Positions 1 through 5,547 of a stretch of DNA of 6,768 bases are shown piece by piece (within the stretch, counting starts at the first letter, position 1; every line of letters begins with the position of its first letter). The stretch comes from Methanocalculus sp. (lineage in GTDB: Archaea; Halobacteriota; Methanomicrobia; Methanomicrobiales; Methanocorpusculaceae). The stretch is taken from positions 1-6,768 of the forward strand of contig NZ_JAUSCG010000144.1 of assembly GCF_030651615.1 (NCBI RefSeq), given 5' to 3'. The translations under genes were made by a program, and so were the position numbers. The notes under the pieces are model-generated. The model was not told the origin of the DNA. It searched no databases and saw only the letters and a program-made list of their open reading frames with translations.

Positions 1-17
1 TTTTCTCCATCATTGGA

Positions 18-101
18 TATTGGATCACGCTTAAGTACGCCAAGCCGCAAAGTTTTCTCGAATTGGTGTTACAGCCTCTCTTGGCGTCTTAGCGTGAGTA
101 T
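18..101. repeat. Hairpin repeat unit 1
   Basis: This is an 84-bp unit. The left arm TCACGCTTAAGTACGCCAAG (25-44) pairs with the right arm CTTGGCGTCTTAGCGTGA, leaving two single-base bulges on the left side. The loop tail reads GTGTTACAGCC, shared with unit 2. It is followed by spacer B. Confidence 0.85.
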
Positions 102-118
102 TCCTCCTCCCCTCTTGG

Positions 119-202
119 TATTGGATCACGCTTAAGGACGCCAAGCCGCAAAGTTTTCTCTAATTGGTGTTACAGCCTCTCTTGGCGGCTTTGCGTGAGT
201 AT
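119..202. repeat. Hairpin repeat unit 2
   Basis: This is an 84-bp unit. The left arm is TCACGCTTAAGGACGCCAAG and the right arm CTTGGCGGCTTTGCGTGA. The loop matches unit 1 except for one base (TTCTCTAATT against TTCTCGAATT). It is followed by spacer A, identical to positions 1-17. Confidence 0.85.
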
Positions 203-219
203 TTTTCTCCATCATTGGA

Positions 220-302
220 TATTGGATCACGCTAAGCCGCCAAGCCGCAAAGTTTTCTCGAATTGGTGTTAGCACCCTCTCTTGGCGGCTTTGCGTGAGT
301 AC
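220..302. repeat. Hairpin repeat unit 3 (best-paired copy)
   Basis: This is an 83-bp unit. The left arm TCACGCTAAGCCGCCAAG (227-244) is the reverse complement of the right arm CTTGGCGGCTTTGCGTGA with one mismatch in 18. Both arms differ from unit 1 at facing positions (GCC/GGC), as expected for covariation. The loop tail TTAGCACCC is shared with unit 4 instead of units 1-2. Confidence 0.85.
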
Positions 303-320
303 TCCTCCTCCCCTCTTGGG

Positions 321-413
321 TATTGGATCACGCTTAAGGACGCTAAGGCGCCAAGGTTTCTCGGATCGGTATTAGCACCCTCTCTTGGCGTCTTTGCGCC
401 TTTGCGTGAGTAT
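321..413. repeat. Hairpin repeat unit 4 (both arms extended)
   Basis: This is a 93-bp unit. Both arms carry an additional ~8-9-nt module. The left arm reads TCACGC-TTAAGGACGCTAAGGCGCCAAG, and the right arm carries TCTTTGCG-CCTTTGCG before TGAG. The right arm thus consists of short CTTTGCG-type modules. The unit is followed by unrelated sequence, so it marks the right end of the array. Confidence 0.85.
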
Positions 414-450
414 CGTCCTACTGAGAATTGAGTCGTGCAACAGCCTCCTG

Positions 451-487
451 AGAGATAAAAAATAATACTCCGGCAGATTCTGCCGGA
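451..487 (-). terminator. Hairpin plus U-tract terminator of the larB-nadM operon
   Basis: An 8-bp perfect stem, TCCGGCAG (469-476) and CTGCCGGA (480-487), encloses a 3-nt loop. Read on the minus strand it is followed by TATTATTTTTTATCTCT, a U-rich run. It lies 20 bp past the stop of the 117-aa membrane protein and fits the 3' end of the minus-strand operon. Archaeal termination depends mainly on the U-tract; the stem may stabilise the RNA end. No comparable U-run lies on the plus-strand side. Confidence 0.75.
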
Positions 488-506
488 TGACTGCTGGTGA
501 TACTCT

Positions 507-860
507 TCACCCGTTTCTGATCCGGTACTGGAGCCGTACAGTCAGGATGATGAGTGTTACCGTATAGAGCAGCATCAGCGGCAGCTCTTTTGGAATGTCG
601 CTTGGAAGTACGAAGAAGATGAACGCATAGAGAGGGGTGATCATTGAGACGAGATCACGTTTTGGGTCGGCAAAGGCCATCCCTGAGAGGAGGAGGGATG
701 CGATGATACAGCCCCATATACCCGGAAGTTCAAATCCGGGGATGGGTAAGGTGACTCCAAGATAGGTGAGAAGAACGCCGAGGATGGCGACACCCGGTGT
801 CAGGTACCAGTACTGGTTGATTACCGCTGCAAACGGAGGGGTCGGTTTTGTATTAGCCAT
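507..860 (-). CDS. Four-helix integral membrane protein, function unknown
   Basis: The 117-aa product is strongly hydrophobic and I do not recognise a named family. Predicted membrane segments lie at about residues 19-40, 46-63, 70-86 and 93-109. The N-terminus (MANTKPTPP) is short and polar, and the C-terminus is basic (RLQYRIRNG), which suggests a cytoplasmic C-terminus. There is no signal peptide, no obvious metal-binding cluster and no nucleotide-binding motif. The ATG at 860 has only a weak Shine-Dalgarno-like AAGGT about 7 nt upstream. The gene is third in the larB-nadM operon, 30 bp after the nadM stop, with no promoter-like box of its own that I can see, so co-transcription is likely. 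Its position might suggest a link to nickel or nicotinate metabolism, for instance transport, but nothing in the protein shows this. Confidence is high that it is a gene, low for any role. Confidence 0.75.
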   Translation of the reverse strand: MANTKPTPPFAAVINQYWYLTPGVAILGVLLTYLGVTLPIPGFELPGIWGCIIASLLLSGMAFADPKRDLVSMITPLYAFIFFVLPSDIPKELPLMLLYTVTLIILTVRLQYRIRNG

Positions 861-890
861 TGATAGTACCTTGTTCTTTGAGTTTGTTAT

Positions 891-1397
891 TCAATCGGTC
901 TCTGAGATGGTTCGAAGGCGGTTTTCGCCATCTATCTCATGTATGACCTCTACAACCTCCGGGGGAACACAGCTCTCCCAGTCCTCCCCATTGAGTATCT
1001 TCTGCCGAATCGCAGTACCCGAGAGAGTCTCCCGGAGATACATCGGCGGAGATTTGATCGTAATTTCTGCCTCTTTAAAGAGCTGAATAACGAGCGGATT
1101 TGAGGTGTAGCAGATATCAAACGGAGGAGTCATCGAGGTGACATGGGCAACCCAGAGAGCATTTCTCCTCAGGTCCTCTATCGGGATCACATATGCGGGG
1201 CAGCCGAGGTCTTTGAGCGCGCGGGTGATCATCAGCACCCGTTCCCCTGCAGTGAAGGGATTCTGGGTGTCATGGGAGAGCTGGGCACTCCCTACACCGA
1301 TGATGATCTCGTCAACTTCTTGTGCTATCCCCTCAAGCACCGCCTGGTGCCCGTTATGGTACGGCTGAAACCTGCCGATGTAAAAGCCCCGTCTCAT
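891..1397 (-). CDS. nadM: Nicotinamide-nucleotide adenylyltransferase, archaeal NadM type
   Basis: This 168-aa cytoplasmic enzyme (EC 2.7.7.1) transfers AMP from ATP to NMN (and in this family generally to nicotinate mononucleotide), giving NAD+ or NaAD. It is a single nucleotidyltransferase-fold domain. The ATP-binding HxGH motif is at residues 14-17 within GRFQPYHNGH, and the second signature SGTAIR at 126-131 replaces the ISSTxIR of bacterial relatives. Length matches archaeal NadM (about 165-180 aa). The frame is open upstream to 1484, but those 29 residues are Cys/Arg-rich, do not look like the family and overlap larB deeply. The ATG at 1397 has a Shine-Dalgarno match (GGGAGAGATC) and overlaps the larB stop as ATGA, which fixes the start and implies translational coupling. 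The pairing with larB suggests that part of its job is to supply NaAD. Confidence 0.93.
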   Translation of the reverse strand: MRRGFYIGRFQPYHNGHQAVLEGIAQEVDEIIIGVGSAQLSHDTQNPFTAGERVLMITRALKDLGCPAYVIPIEDLRRNALWVAHVTSMTPPFDICYTSNPLVIQLFKEAEITIKSPPMYLRETLSGTAIRQKILNGEDWESCVPPEVVEVIHEIDGENRLRTISETD

Positions 1398-2164
1398 TTC
1401 GATCTCTCCCGTGACGCAATCTGTGCTGCAAATGCCCCAGCTGTGAAGCCTGCATCTATGTTGACAACTGCGAGGACTGCACATGACTGGAGCATACTTG
1501 CAAGAGCTGCCTCCCCTTTGCCCATATATCCATAGCCGACCGACACAGGAACTCCAATCACCGGCCGATCGACAAGACCCGCCACAACTGCGGGGAGTGT
1601 CCCTTCTCTGCCTGCGCAGACCACAAAGGCATCCGCACCTCTGAGGTTGCTGAGTGCAGGAAAGAGCCGGTGAATACCAGCTGCACCGACATCATAGGCT
1701 GTTAGTGTTCTGCACCCCATCTCTTCTGCGATGATCCGTGCTTCCTCAGCAACACGAATATCTGATGTTCCTGCGGTGATGACAGCAACGGTGCCGTTTG
1801 TTATTGGTTTTGGGCTGCCATCTGAGAGGATGATGATCCTGGCATCCGGGAAATACTCGCAGGTGAGATCAGGTGTCCCCTGCTTCACCGCCTCTGCCTG
1901 CTCAGGCGTTGCCCTGCTTGCAAGGCAGCGGCCGGATGTCTCTGCATACCGCTTCATGATTGCAATCAGATGCGGTGTGTCCTTTCCTTCCGCAAGTACC
2001 ACCTCAGGGATCCCGCACCTGATGGAGCGGCCAAGATCAAGACAGGCAATTGATCCGACCTCTTCAAGGCGGAGCCCGCTGATCCGATCCGCCGCATCTT
2101 CAGGAGAGCAGACACCTGATCTCACTTCATCAAGGAGATCCAGGAGACGTAGATTTGTGGGCAT
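1394..2164 (-). CDS. larB: Nickel-pincer cofactor biosynthesis protein LarB
   Basis: LarB carboxylates the pyridinium ring of nicotinic acid adenine dinucleotide and splits off AMP. This is the first step to the nickel-pincer nucleotide used by lactate racemase and related racemases/epimerases. The 256-aa protein has a PurE/AIR-carboxylase-like C-terminal half. Visible family signatures are GIPEVVLAEGK (51-61), AGTSDIRVAEEA (131-142), YDVGAAGIHRL (157-167), EGTLPAVVAGLVDRPVIGVP (187-206) and SVGYG (208-212). The Ser-Cys at 227-228, before VVNID, aligns with the cysteine I recall as catalytic in Lactiplantibacillus LarB. Length fits the family (about 250 aa). I chose the ATG at 2164; a TTG at 2179 would add five residues but lies upstream of the transcription start predicted from the TATA-like box. 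It is the first gene of the operon and ends in an ATGA overlap with nadM. LarC and LarE are not in the window. Confidence 0.92.
   Translation of the reverse strand: MPTNLRLLDLLDEVRSGVCSPEDAADRISGLRLEEVGSIACLDLGRSIRCGIPEVVLAEGKDTPHLIAIMKRYAETSGRCLASRATPEQAEAVKQGTPDLTCEYFPDARIIILSDGSPKPITNGTVAVITAGTSDIRVAEEARIIAEEMGCRTLTAYDVGAAGIHRLFPALSNLRGADAFVVCAGREGTLPAVVAGLVDRPVIGVPVSVGYGYMGKGEAALASMLQSCAVLAVVNIDAGFTAGAFAAQIASRERSK
1401..1410 (-). promoter_or_regulatory. Ribosome binding site deciding the nadM start
   Basis: On the minus strand GGGAGAGATC lies 3 nt before the ATG at 1397 (about 6-7 nt from its GGAG core). It resembles the archaeal anti-16S consensus GGAGGTGATC and sits inside the larB coding end. 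It supports the short NadM form over the upstream extension. Confidence 0.65.
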
Positions 2165-2207
2165 GGTCAATATTATCAAGGGACGAGGCGCATAATAAGT
2201 TCATTGC
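2165..2207. promoter_or_regulatory. Divergent promoter region, two overlapping TATA-like boxes
   Basis: Only 43 bp separate the larB ATG (minus) from the small membrane protein ATG (plus). For the minus direction TTATTAT (complement of 2192-2198) is centred about 31 bp before the larB ATG, giving an expected start near 2169-2170 and a leader of about 5 nt. For the plus direction AATATTAT (2169-2176) is centred about 36 bp before the ATG at 2208, giving an expected start near 2197-2199. Neither ATG has a Shine-Dalgarno match, in line with leaderless or nearly leaderless mRNAs. Box assignments are by eye. Confidence 0.5.
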
Positions 2208-2516
2208 ATGAATATTCTCTTCTATGTCACCTGTTTTGGGGCAGCCGTCACCATATTCCTCTGGCTGCGTGATCTTCGGATCTATGGACGGACCGGACTT
2301 CCAAATTATCGAAGAGCCGCTCTTCGTGGTGTGATCTGGACAGCAGTTGCATCTGCCGGAATTGCCGCGGGCTGGTTTGGCCAGTCGTTTGTTGGGATCG
2401 GTCTTGTGCTTGCCGCCCTCTATATGCAGGGGAAAGATGAGCGGGAGAGGATCTGGACCGGTGAAAAGACGCTGGAACGGTTCCTCGGTGCTGTGAAGAC
2501 GAAGAAGAGACAATAA
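2208..2516 (+). CDS. Small membrane protein, function unknown
   Basis: This 102-aa protein has three likely membrane segments at about residues 2-20, 41-57 and 58-74. A short arginine-rich connector (RDLRIYGRTG, then NYRRAALR) lies between the first two. The C-terminal tail of about 28 residues is polar and charged (GKDERERIWTGEK, ending KTKKRQ), probably cytoplasmic. I see no catalytic motif and recognise no named family. The ATG at 2208 is the first start after the divergent promoter and has no Shine-Dalgarno site, consistent with a very short leader. It is followed after 14 bp by hisS and is very likely its operon partner. The amphipathic first segment could also be read as an uncleaved signal anchor. 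The coding call rests on the open frame, the hydrophobicity pattern and the snug fit between promoter and hisS. Confidence 0.72.
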   Translation: MNILFYVTCFGAAVTIFLWLRDLRIYGRTGLPNYRRAALRGVIWTAVASAGIAAGWFGQSFVGIGLVLAALYMQGKDERERIWTGEKTLERFLGAVKTKKRQ

Positions 2517-2526
2517 CGAGAGTGAT
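2517..2526 (+). promoter_or_regulatory. Ribosome binding site deciding the hisS start
   Basis: CGAGAGTGAT resembles the archaeal Shine-Dalgarno consensus GGAGGTGATC and lies 4 nt before ATG 2531. The in-frame GTG codons at 2522 and 2528 fall inside or directly after this site, so they are poor start candidates. Confidence 0.55.
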
Positions 2527-2530
2527 AGTG

Positions 2531-3754
2531 ATGATTCAGAAACCCAGAGGTACACGTGATTTCTTTCCCGATGAGCTGGAAGCACGGAGAGATAGTGAAG
2601 AGACGATGCGAAGGGCGGTATCCAGGTGGGGGTACCGTGAGGTTGCCACCCCGGAGTTTGAGAATCTGGAGCTCTTCACCCTGAGATCAGGAGAAGGGAT
2701 CATCGAGGAGATGTATGCTTTCCAGGATAAAGGAGGAAGGGATATTGCACTCCGCCCTGAGCTTACTGCTCCAGTTCTCCGTATGTATGTAAACGAGGCA
2801 AAGGTGCTGAACAAACCGGTCCGCTGGTTCTACTTTGGGGACTGTTTCAGGTATGAACGGCCGCAAAAAGGAAGATACAGGCAATTCTGGCAGTTTGGAA
2901 TCGAACTGATCGGTGCGGATACCTCCTCTGCTGATGCCGAGGTGATCGCTGTTGGCTACGATCTGCTCCGGTCTGCCGGTGTTCGTTTTGAGCTTCGTGT
3001 CGGACATCTCGCAATGATGAAGAGTCTGATTGTGGATTTAGAGGTTGATATCCAGAAGAAGGTTCGAGGGTGTCTTGATAAACGGGATTATGGTGCACTC
3101 CACGAGGTGCTTCCTGATACCGGGCGAGCAGATCAGCTCACCGCCCTCATCGAATCAAAGAACCTCGATGATGCATTCGCCATCACCGGTGCGATTCCTG
3201 AAGAAGAACGAATCCGTGAGACATTTGCCATCCTTGATGCACATGAGGTGCCGTATATCCAGAATTTCGGTATTGCCCGTGGCCTCGACTATTATACCGG
3301 CTGCGTCTTCGAGGCGTTTGCTGAGAACCTCGGTGCCGAGAATCAGATCATGGGTGGCGGCGGGTATCGGCTTGCCCACCTCTTCGGCGGAGAAGATACA
3401 CCATCATGCGGGTTTGCGATCGGGTTTGACCGGGTGATGGTCTCTCGTGGTGAGGAGAGTCCCAGACGGCCGGTGACTGTTGCGGTGGTTGCAACACCGG
3501 AAGGCCGGATAGATTCGATCAGGGTAGCTTCGGCATTCCGAAAAGCCGGAGTCCGGACGATCACTGATCTCCTCGGAAAGAGCCTCTCCGCACAGCTCTC
3601 ACAGGCGGCAAAACATGCGGATTATGTGGCTGTCATCGGAAAGCGTGAGGTGGAAGAGGGGATGATCACCCTCCGGGATCTTTCAACCGGAGAACAGAAA
3701 CAGCTAACCATTGAGGATGCCGTCGCCGGGGTGGTAGGCATTGGTGTTAGCTGA
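2531..3754 (+). CDS. hisS: Histidyl-tRNA synthetase
   Basis: This class II aminoacyl-tRNA synthetase (EC 6.1.1.21) charges tRNA-His with histidine in the cytoplasm. The 407-aa protein has the standard order of parts. Motif 1 covers the N-terminus (KPRGTRDFFPDE, 4-15, and the following helix). Next comes RPELTAP (75-81). Motif 2 is around FRYERPQKGRYRQF (106-119), with the ATP-binding arginine. The histidine-specific loop RGLDYYTG is at 250-257, and motif 3 GFAIGFDR at 294-301. The C-terminal anticodon-binding domain runs from about 314 to 400. No motif is missing and the length is normal, so this is the true enzyme and not the HisZ paralogue, which lacks the RGLDYYTG loop. The ATG at 2531 is preferred because of the ribosome site before it. 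The end overlaps top6B by 11 nt in another frame, which implies translational coupling. Confidence 0.97.
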   Translation: MIQKPRGTRDFFPDELEARRDSEETMRRAVSRWGYREVATPEFENLELFTLRSGEGIIEEMYAFQDKGGRDIALRPELTAPVLRMYVNEAKVLNKPVRWFYFGDCFRYERPQKGRYRQFWQFGIELIGADTSSADAEVIAVGYDLLRSAGVRFELRVGHLAMMKSLIVDLEVDIQKKVRGCLDKRDYGALHEVLPDTGRADQLTALIESKNLDDAFAITGAIPEEERIRETFAILDAHEVPYIQNFGIARGLDYYTGCVFEAFAENLGAENQIMGGGGYRLAHLFGGEDTPSCGFAIGFDRVMVSRGEESPRRPVTVAVVATPEGRIDSIRVASAFRKAGVRTITDLLGKSLSAQLSQAAKHADYVAVIGKREVEEGMITLRDLSTGEQKQLTIEDAVAGVVGIGVS

Positions 3755-5543
3755 GGAGCTTGCAAAACAACAGAAGAGTATCAGTGTTGCGGAGTTCTTT
3801 GAGAAGAACAAGCATCTCCTCGGTTTTGACTCACCAACACGCGGCATTATTACGACAATAAAGGAAGCGATCGATAATGCCCTTGATGCCTGCGAGGAGG
3901 CGATGGTTCTTCCTGATATCCTCGTGATCATCAGAAAAACGGGATCTGAGACGTACTCAATCGCTGTTGAAGATAATGGCCCTGGCATCACTCCTGAACA
4001 GGTGCCGTTCGTCTTTGGAAAGCTCCTGTACGGATCACGGTTTCACCAGGTCCGGCAGAGCCGTGGCCAGCAGGGGATTGGGATCTCTGCTGCGGTCCTC
4101 TATGCACAACTGACAAGCGGGGTGCCTGCCACCGTCATCTCCCGAACAGGTCCAAAGACGAAGGCGCACCGGTTCACCCTGATGATCAAGACCCAGACGA
4201 ATGAACCGGATGTCCTGTCGCATGAGGAGGTGGACTGGGCTCAGCCGCATGGCACCAGAATTGAGCTTGAGTTTGCGAGTTCGATGGCGGCGAAGAAACG
4301 CCTGCTTGAGTATCTGAAGTATACGTCCATCGTGAACCCTCATGCCCGTTTCCGGATCGAGATCGATGGTGAGGGTACGACCTTTGAACGGGTATCCGGG
4401 GAGGTTCCACCCTGCCCAAAGTCGATCAAACCCCACCCGCATGGGATCGAGTTTGGGATTCTGAAACGGATGGCAGCTGCAAGTGAAACATCTGTTGAAG
4501 TGTTTCTTGAAGAGGAGTTCTCGCGGGTCGGTAAGAAGACGGCACATGAGATCCTCGCTCTTGCCGGGGTTCTGGGGTCTGTACAGGCAGCAGATCTCGG
4601 ACCTCTTGATCTGAAGAGACTTCTTTCAACGATGCAGACGGTGAAGATACCTGCTCCCCCGGCACAGGTCTGCCTCTCCCCAATCGGAGAGGAGCTGATC
4701 ATCGGAGGTCTTGAGAAGGAGTTTGCCCTCGATTTTGTGAAGGCGCGGAGCAGGCCACCCGGTGTCTTCTCAGGTCACTCGTTTGTTGTCGAGGCAGCAA
4801 TCGGATACGGGGGGAGGCTTGAGGCAGAGGGGTCGGCTAAAATCCTGCGATTTGCAAACCGTGTGCCGCTCCTGTACCAGCAGGGGGCATGTGCGATCAC
4901 GCAGTCGATCCAATCGGTGAACTGGAAGAGCTACGGGATCTCACAGTCAGGGCTTCCGGTTGGGCCGGTCATGATCCTGGTGCATATTGCCTCGACGAAT
5001 GTGCCGTTCACAAGCGAGAGCAAGGATGCGGTTGCTTCGATCCCCGAGGTCGAACGGGAGATCGTGCTGGCACTCCAGGAGCTCGGCCGCGACCTGAAGC
5101 TCTTCCTCTCACGGAGGGATAAAAGCCGTATTGCAGAAGACCGGGCACGTGCAGTCTGTGCGATCATTCCTGATATCGCACGAAAGGTCGCTGACATCGT
5201 CGAACTGCCGGTCCCGGATACCGCTGCTATTGAAGGGCGGATCATGCGGCGGGTTGTGGTAAAACGGGGGCTTTTTGAGGGATCGGTTCTGATCCGGGTG
5301 GATAACCACACGTCAAAACCGGTTGAGCTGACGCTCTATGATATCTCTTTCGATACCGGGGAGGGGGCAACGGTGCCACCGGACTTTGCATCTGAACTGG
5401 ATGGCGAGGTGACGAAGTGCTGGCGGGTGACCCTGCCGCCGCATGAGTCGTTTAGGACGGAGTATCCCGGTGCCGGCGGCGGGTGTCTCACTGTGCAGGG
5501 GATCGAGGAGTCGCAGGTGGTGGTGATGGATTGTGAGGAGTGA
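3744..5543 (+). CDS. top6B: DNA topoisomerase VI subunit B
   Basis: This is the ATPase subunit of the archaeal type IIB topoisomerase, which with Top6A (Spo11-like) passes one duplex through a double-strand break to relax and decatenate DNA. Numbered from GTG 3744 (599 aa), the GHKL ATPase motifs are EAIDNALDACEE (41-52; Glu41 and Asn45), EDNGPGI (76-82) and RGQQGIGIS (107-115). An H2TH segment follows (about 230-310). The transducer domain carries RFANRVPLLYQ (369-379) and SKDAVAS, whose Lys427 is the likely switch lysine contacting ATP phosphate. After about residue 510 a beta-rich tail (VLIRVDNHTSKPVELTLYD and beyond) matches the Ig-like C-terminal domain known from Methanosarcina and absent in Sulfolobus. 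A TTG at 3741 is an equally possible start; GGGGTGGTAGG upstream can serve either. It overlaps hisS. No top6A follows: the next gene is HicB-like. Confidence 0.96.
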   Translation: MLAEELAKQQKSISVAEFFEKNKHLLGFDSPTRGIITTIKEAIDNALDACEEAMVLPDILVIIRKTGSETYSIAVEDNGPGITPEQVPFVFGKLLYGSRFHQVRQSRGQQGIGISAAVLYAQLTSGVPATVISRTGPKTKAHRFTLMIKTQTNEPDVLSHEEVDWAQPHGTRIELEFASSMAAKKRLLEYLKYTSIVNPHARFRIEIDGEGTTFERVSGEVPPCPKSIKPHPHGIEFGILKRMAAASETSVEVFLEEEFSRVGKKTAHEILALAGVLGSVQAADLGPLDLKRLLSTMQTVKIPAPPAQVCLSPIGEELIIGGLEKEFALDFVKARSRPPGVFSGHSFVVEAAIGYGGRLEAEGSAKILRFANRVPLLYQQGACAITQSIQSVNWKSYGISQSGLPVGPVMILVHIASTNVPFTSESKDAVASIPEVEREIVLALQELGRDLKLFLSRRDKSRIAEDRARAVCAIIPDIARKVADIVELPVPDTAAIEGRIMRRVVVKRGLFEGSVLIRVDNHTSKPVELTLYDISFDTGEGATVPPDFASELDGEVTKCWRVTLPPHESFRTEYPGAGGGCLTVQGIEESQVVVMDCEE

Positions 5544-5547
5544 GGGG
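5535..5547 (+). promoter_or_regulatory. Ribosome binding site of the HicB-like gene, across the top6B stop
   Basis: GAGGAGTGAGGGG lies just before ATG 5548 and contains the top6B TGA (5541-5543). AGGAGTGA is a near match to the archaeal Shine-Dalgarno consensus. It favours the ATG at 5548 over an in-frame GTG at 5533 and makes re-initiation by ribosomes finishing top6B likely. Confidence 0.65.

Larger units (their letters stand above)
1..413. repeat. Tandem array of four ~84-93-bp hairpin units at a 101-bp period
   Basis: No gene is visible in this stretch. Four related units begin at 18, 119, 220 and 321, exactly 101 bp apart. Each starts with TATTGGATCACGC and ends with GCGTGAGTAT or GCGTGAGTAC. 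Spacers alternate: type A (TTTTCTCCATCATTGGA) at 1-17 and 203-219, and pyrimidine-rich type B (TCCTCCTCCCCTCTTGG) at 102-118 and 303-320 (one extra G in the second). The true period by spacer is therefore 202 bp, a dimeric higher-order repeat. Each unit is an imperfect inverted repeat with arms near its ends and a loop of roughly 30-35 nt. The array begins at the window edge with a complete A spacer and may continue to the left. From memory, arms resembling CTTTGCGCCTTTGCGTGAG recur in many unrelated prokaryote genomes; I could not verify this. Confidence 0.9.

Noticed and set aside
1..413. CRISPR array
   Set aside because: The repeated units are 83-93 bp with inverted arms, and the spacers recur (A-B-A-B) and are not unique; no cas gene is present.
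414..506. tRNA or other RNA gene between the repeats and the membrane protein
   Set aside because: No cloverleaf arms or TTCRA-type T-loop are seen; only the short terminator hairpin is present.
766..1086. Plus-strand open frame across the membrane protein and nadM
   Set aside because: It is antisense to two supported genes, is Ser/Arg-rich without domains, and has no ribosome site.
1398..1484. N-terminal extension of NadM (29 residues)
   Set aside because: The extension is Cys/Arg-rich, overlaps larB, and the family begins right at the MRRGFYIGRFQP segment; the ATG at 1397 has its own ribosome site and ATGA coupling.
1138..1535. Plus-strand open frames antisense to nadM and larB
   Set aside because: Their composition is that of a shadow frame of high-GC coding sequence; no recognisable motif.
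2165..2179. TTG start for LarB five codons upstream
   Set aside because: It lies before the transcription start expected from the TATA-like box and has no Shine-Dalgarno; the ATG at 2164 is simpler. It cannot be fully excluded.
2130..2585. Minus-strand open frame spanning the divergent promoter and small membrane protein
   Set aside because: It would run through the promoter region and hisS start, is low in complexity, and has no start signals.
4035..4547. 170-aa minus-strand frame inside top6B
   Set aside because: It lies wholly antisense to the conserved ATPase/H2TH region; its His/Arg/Pro-rich product is typical of a shadow frame.
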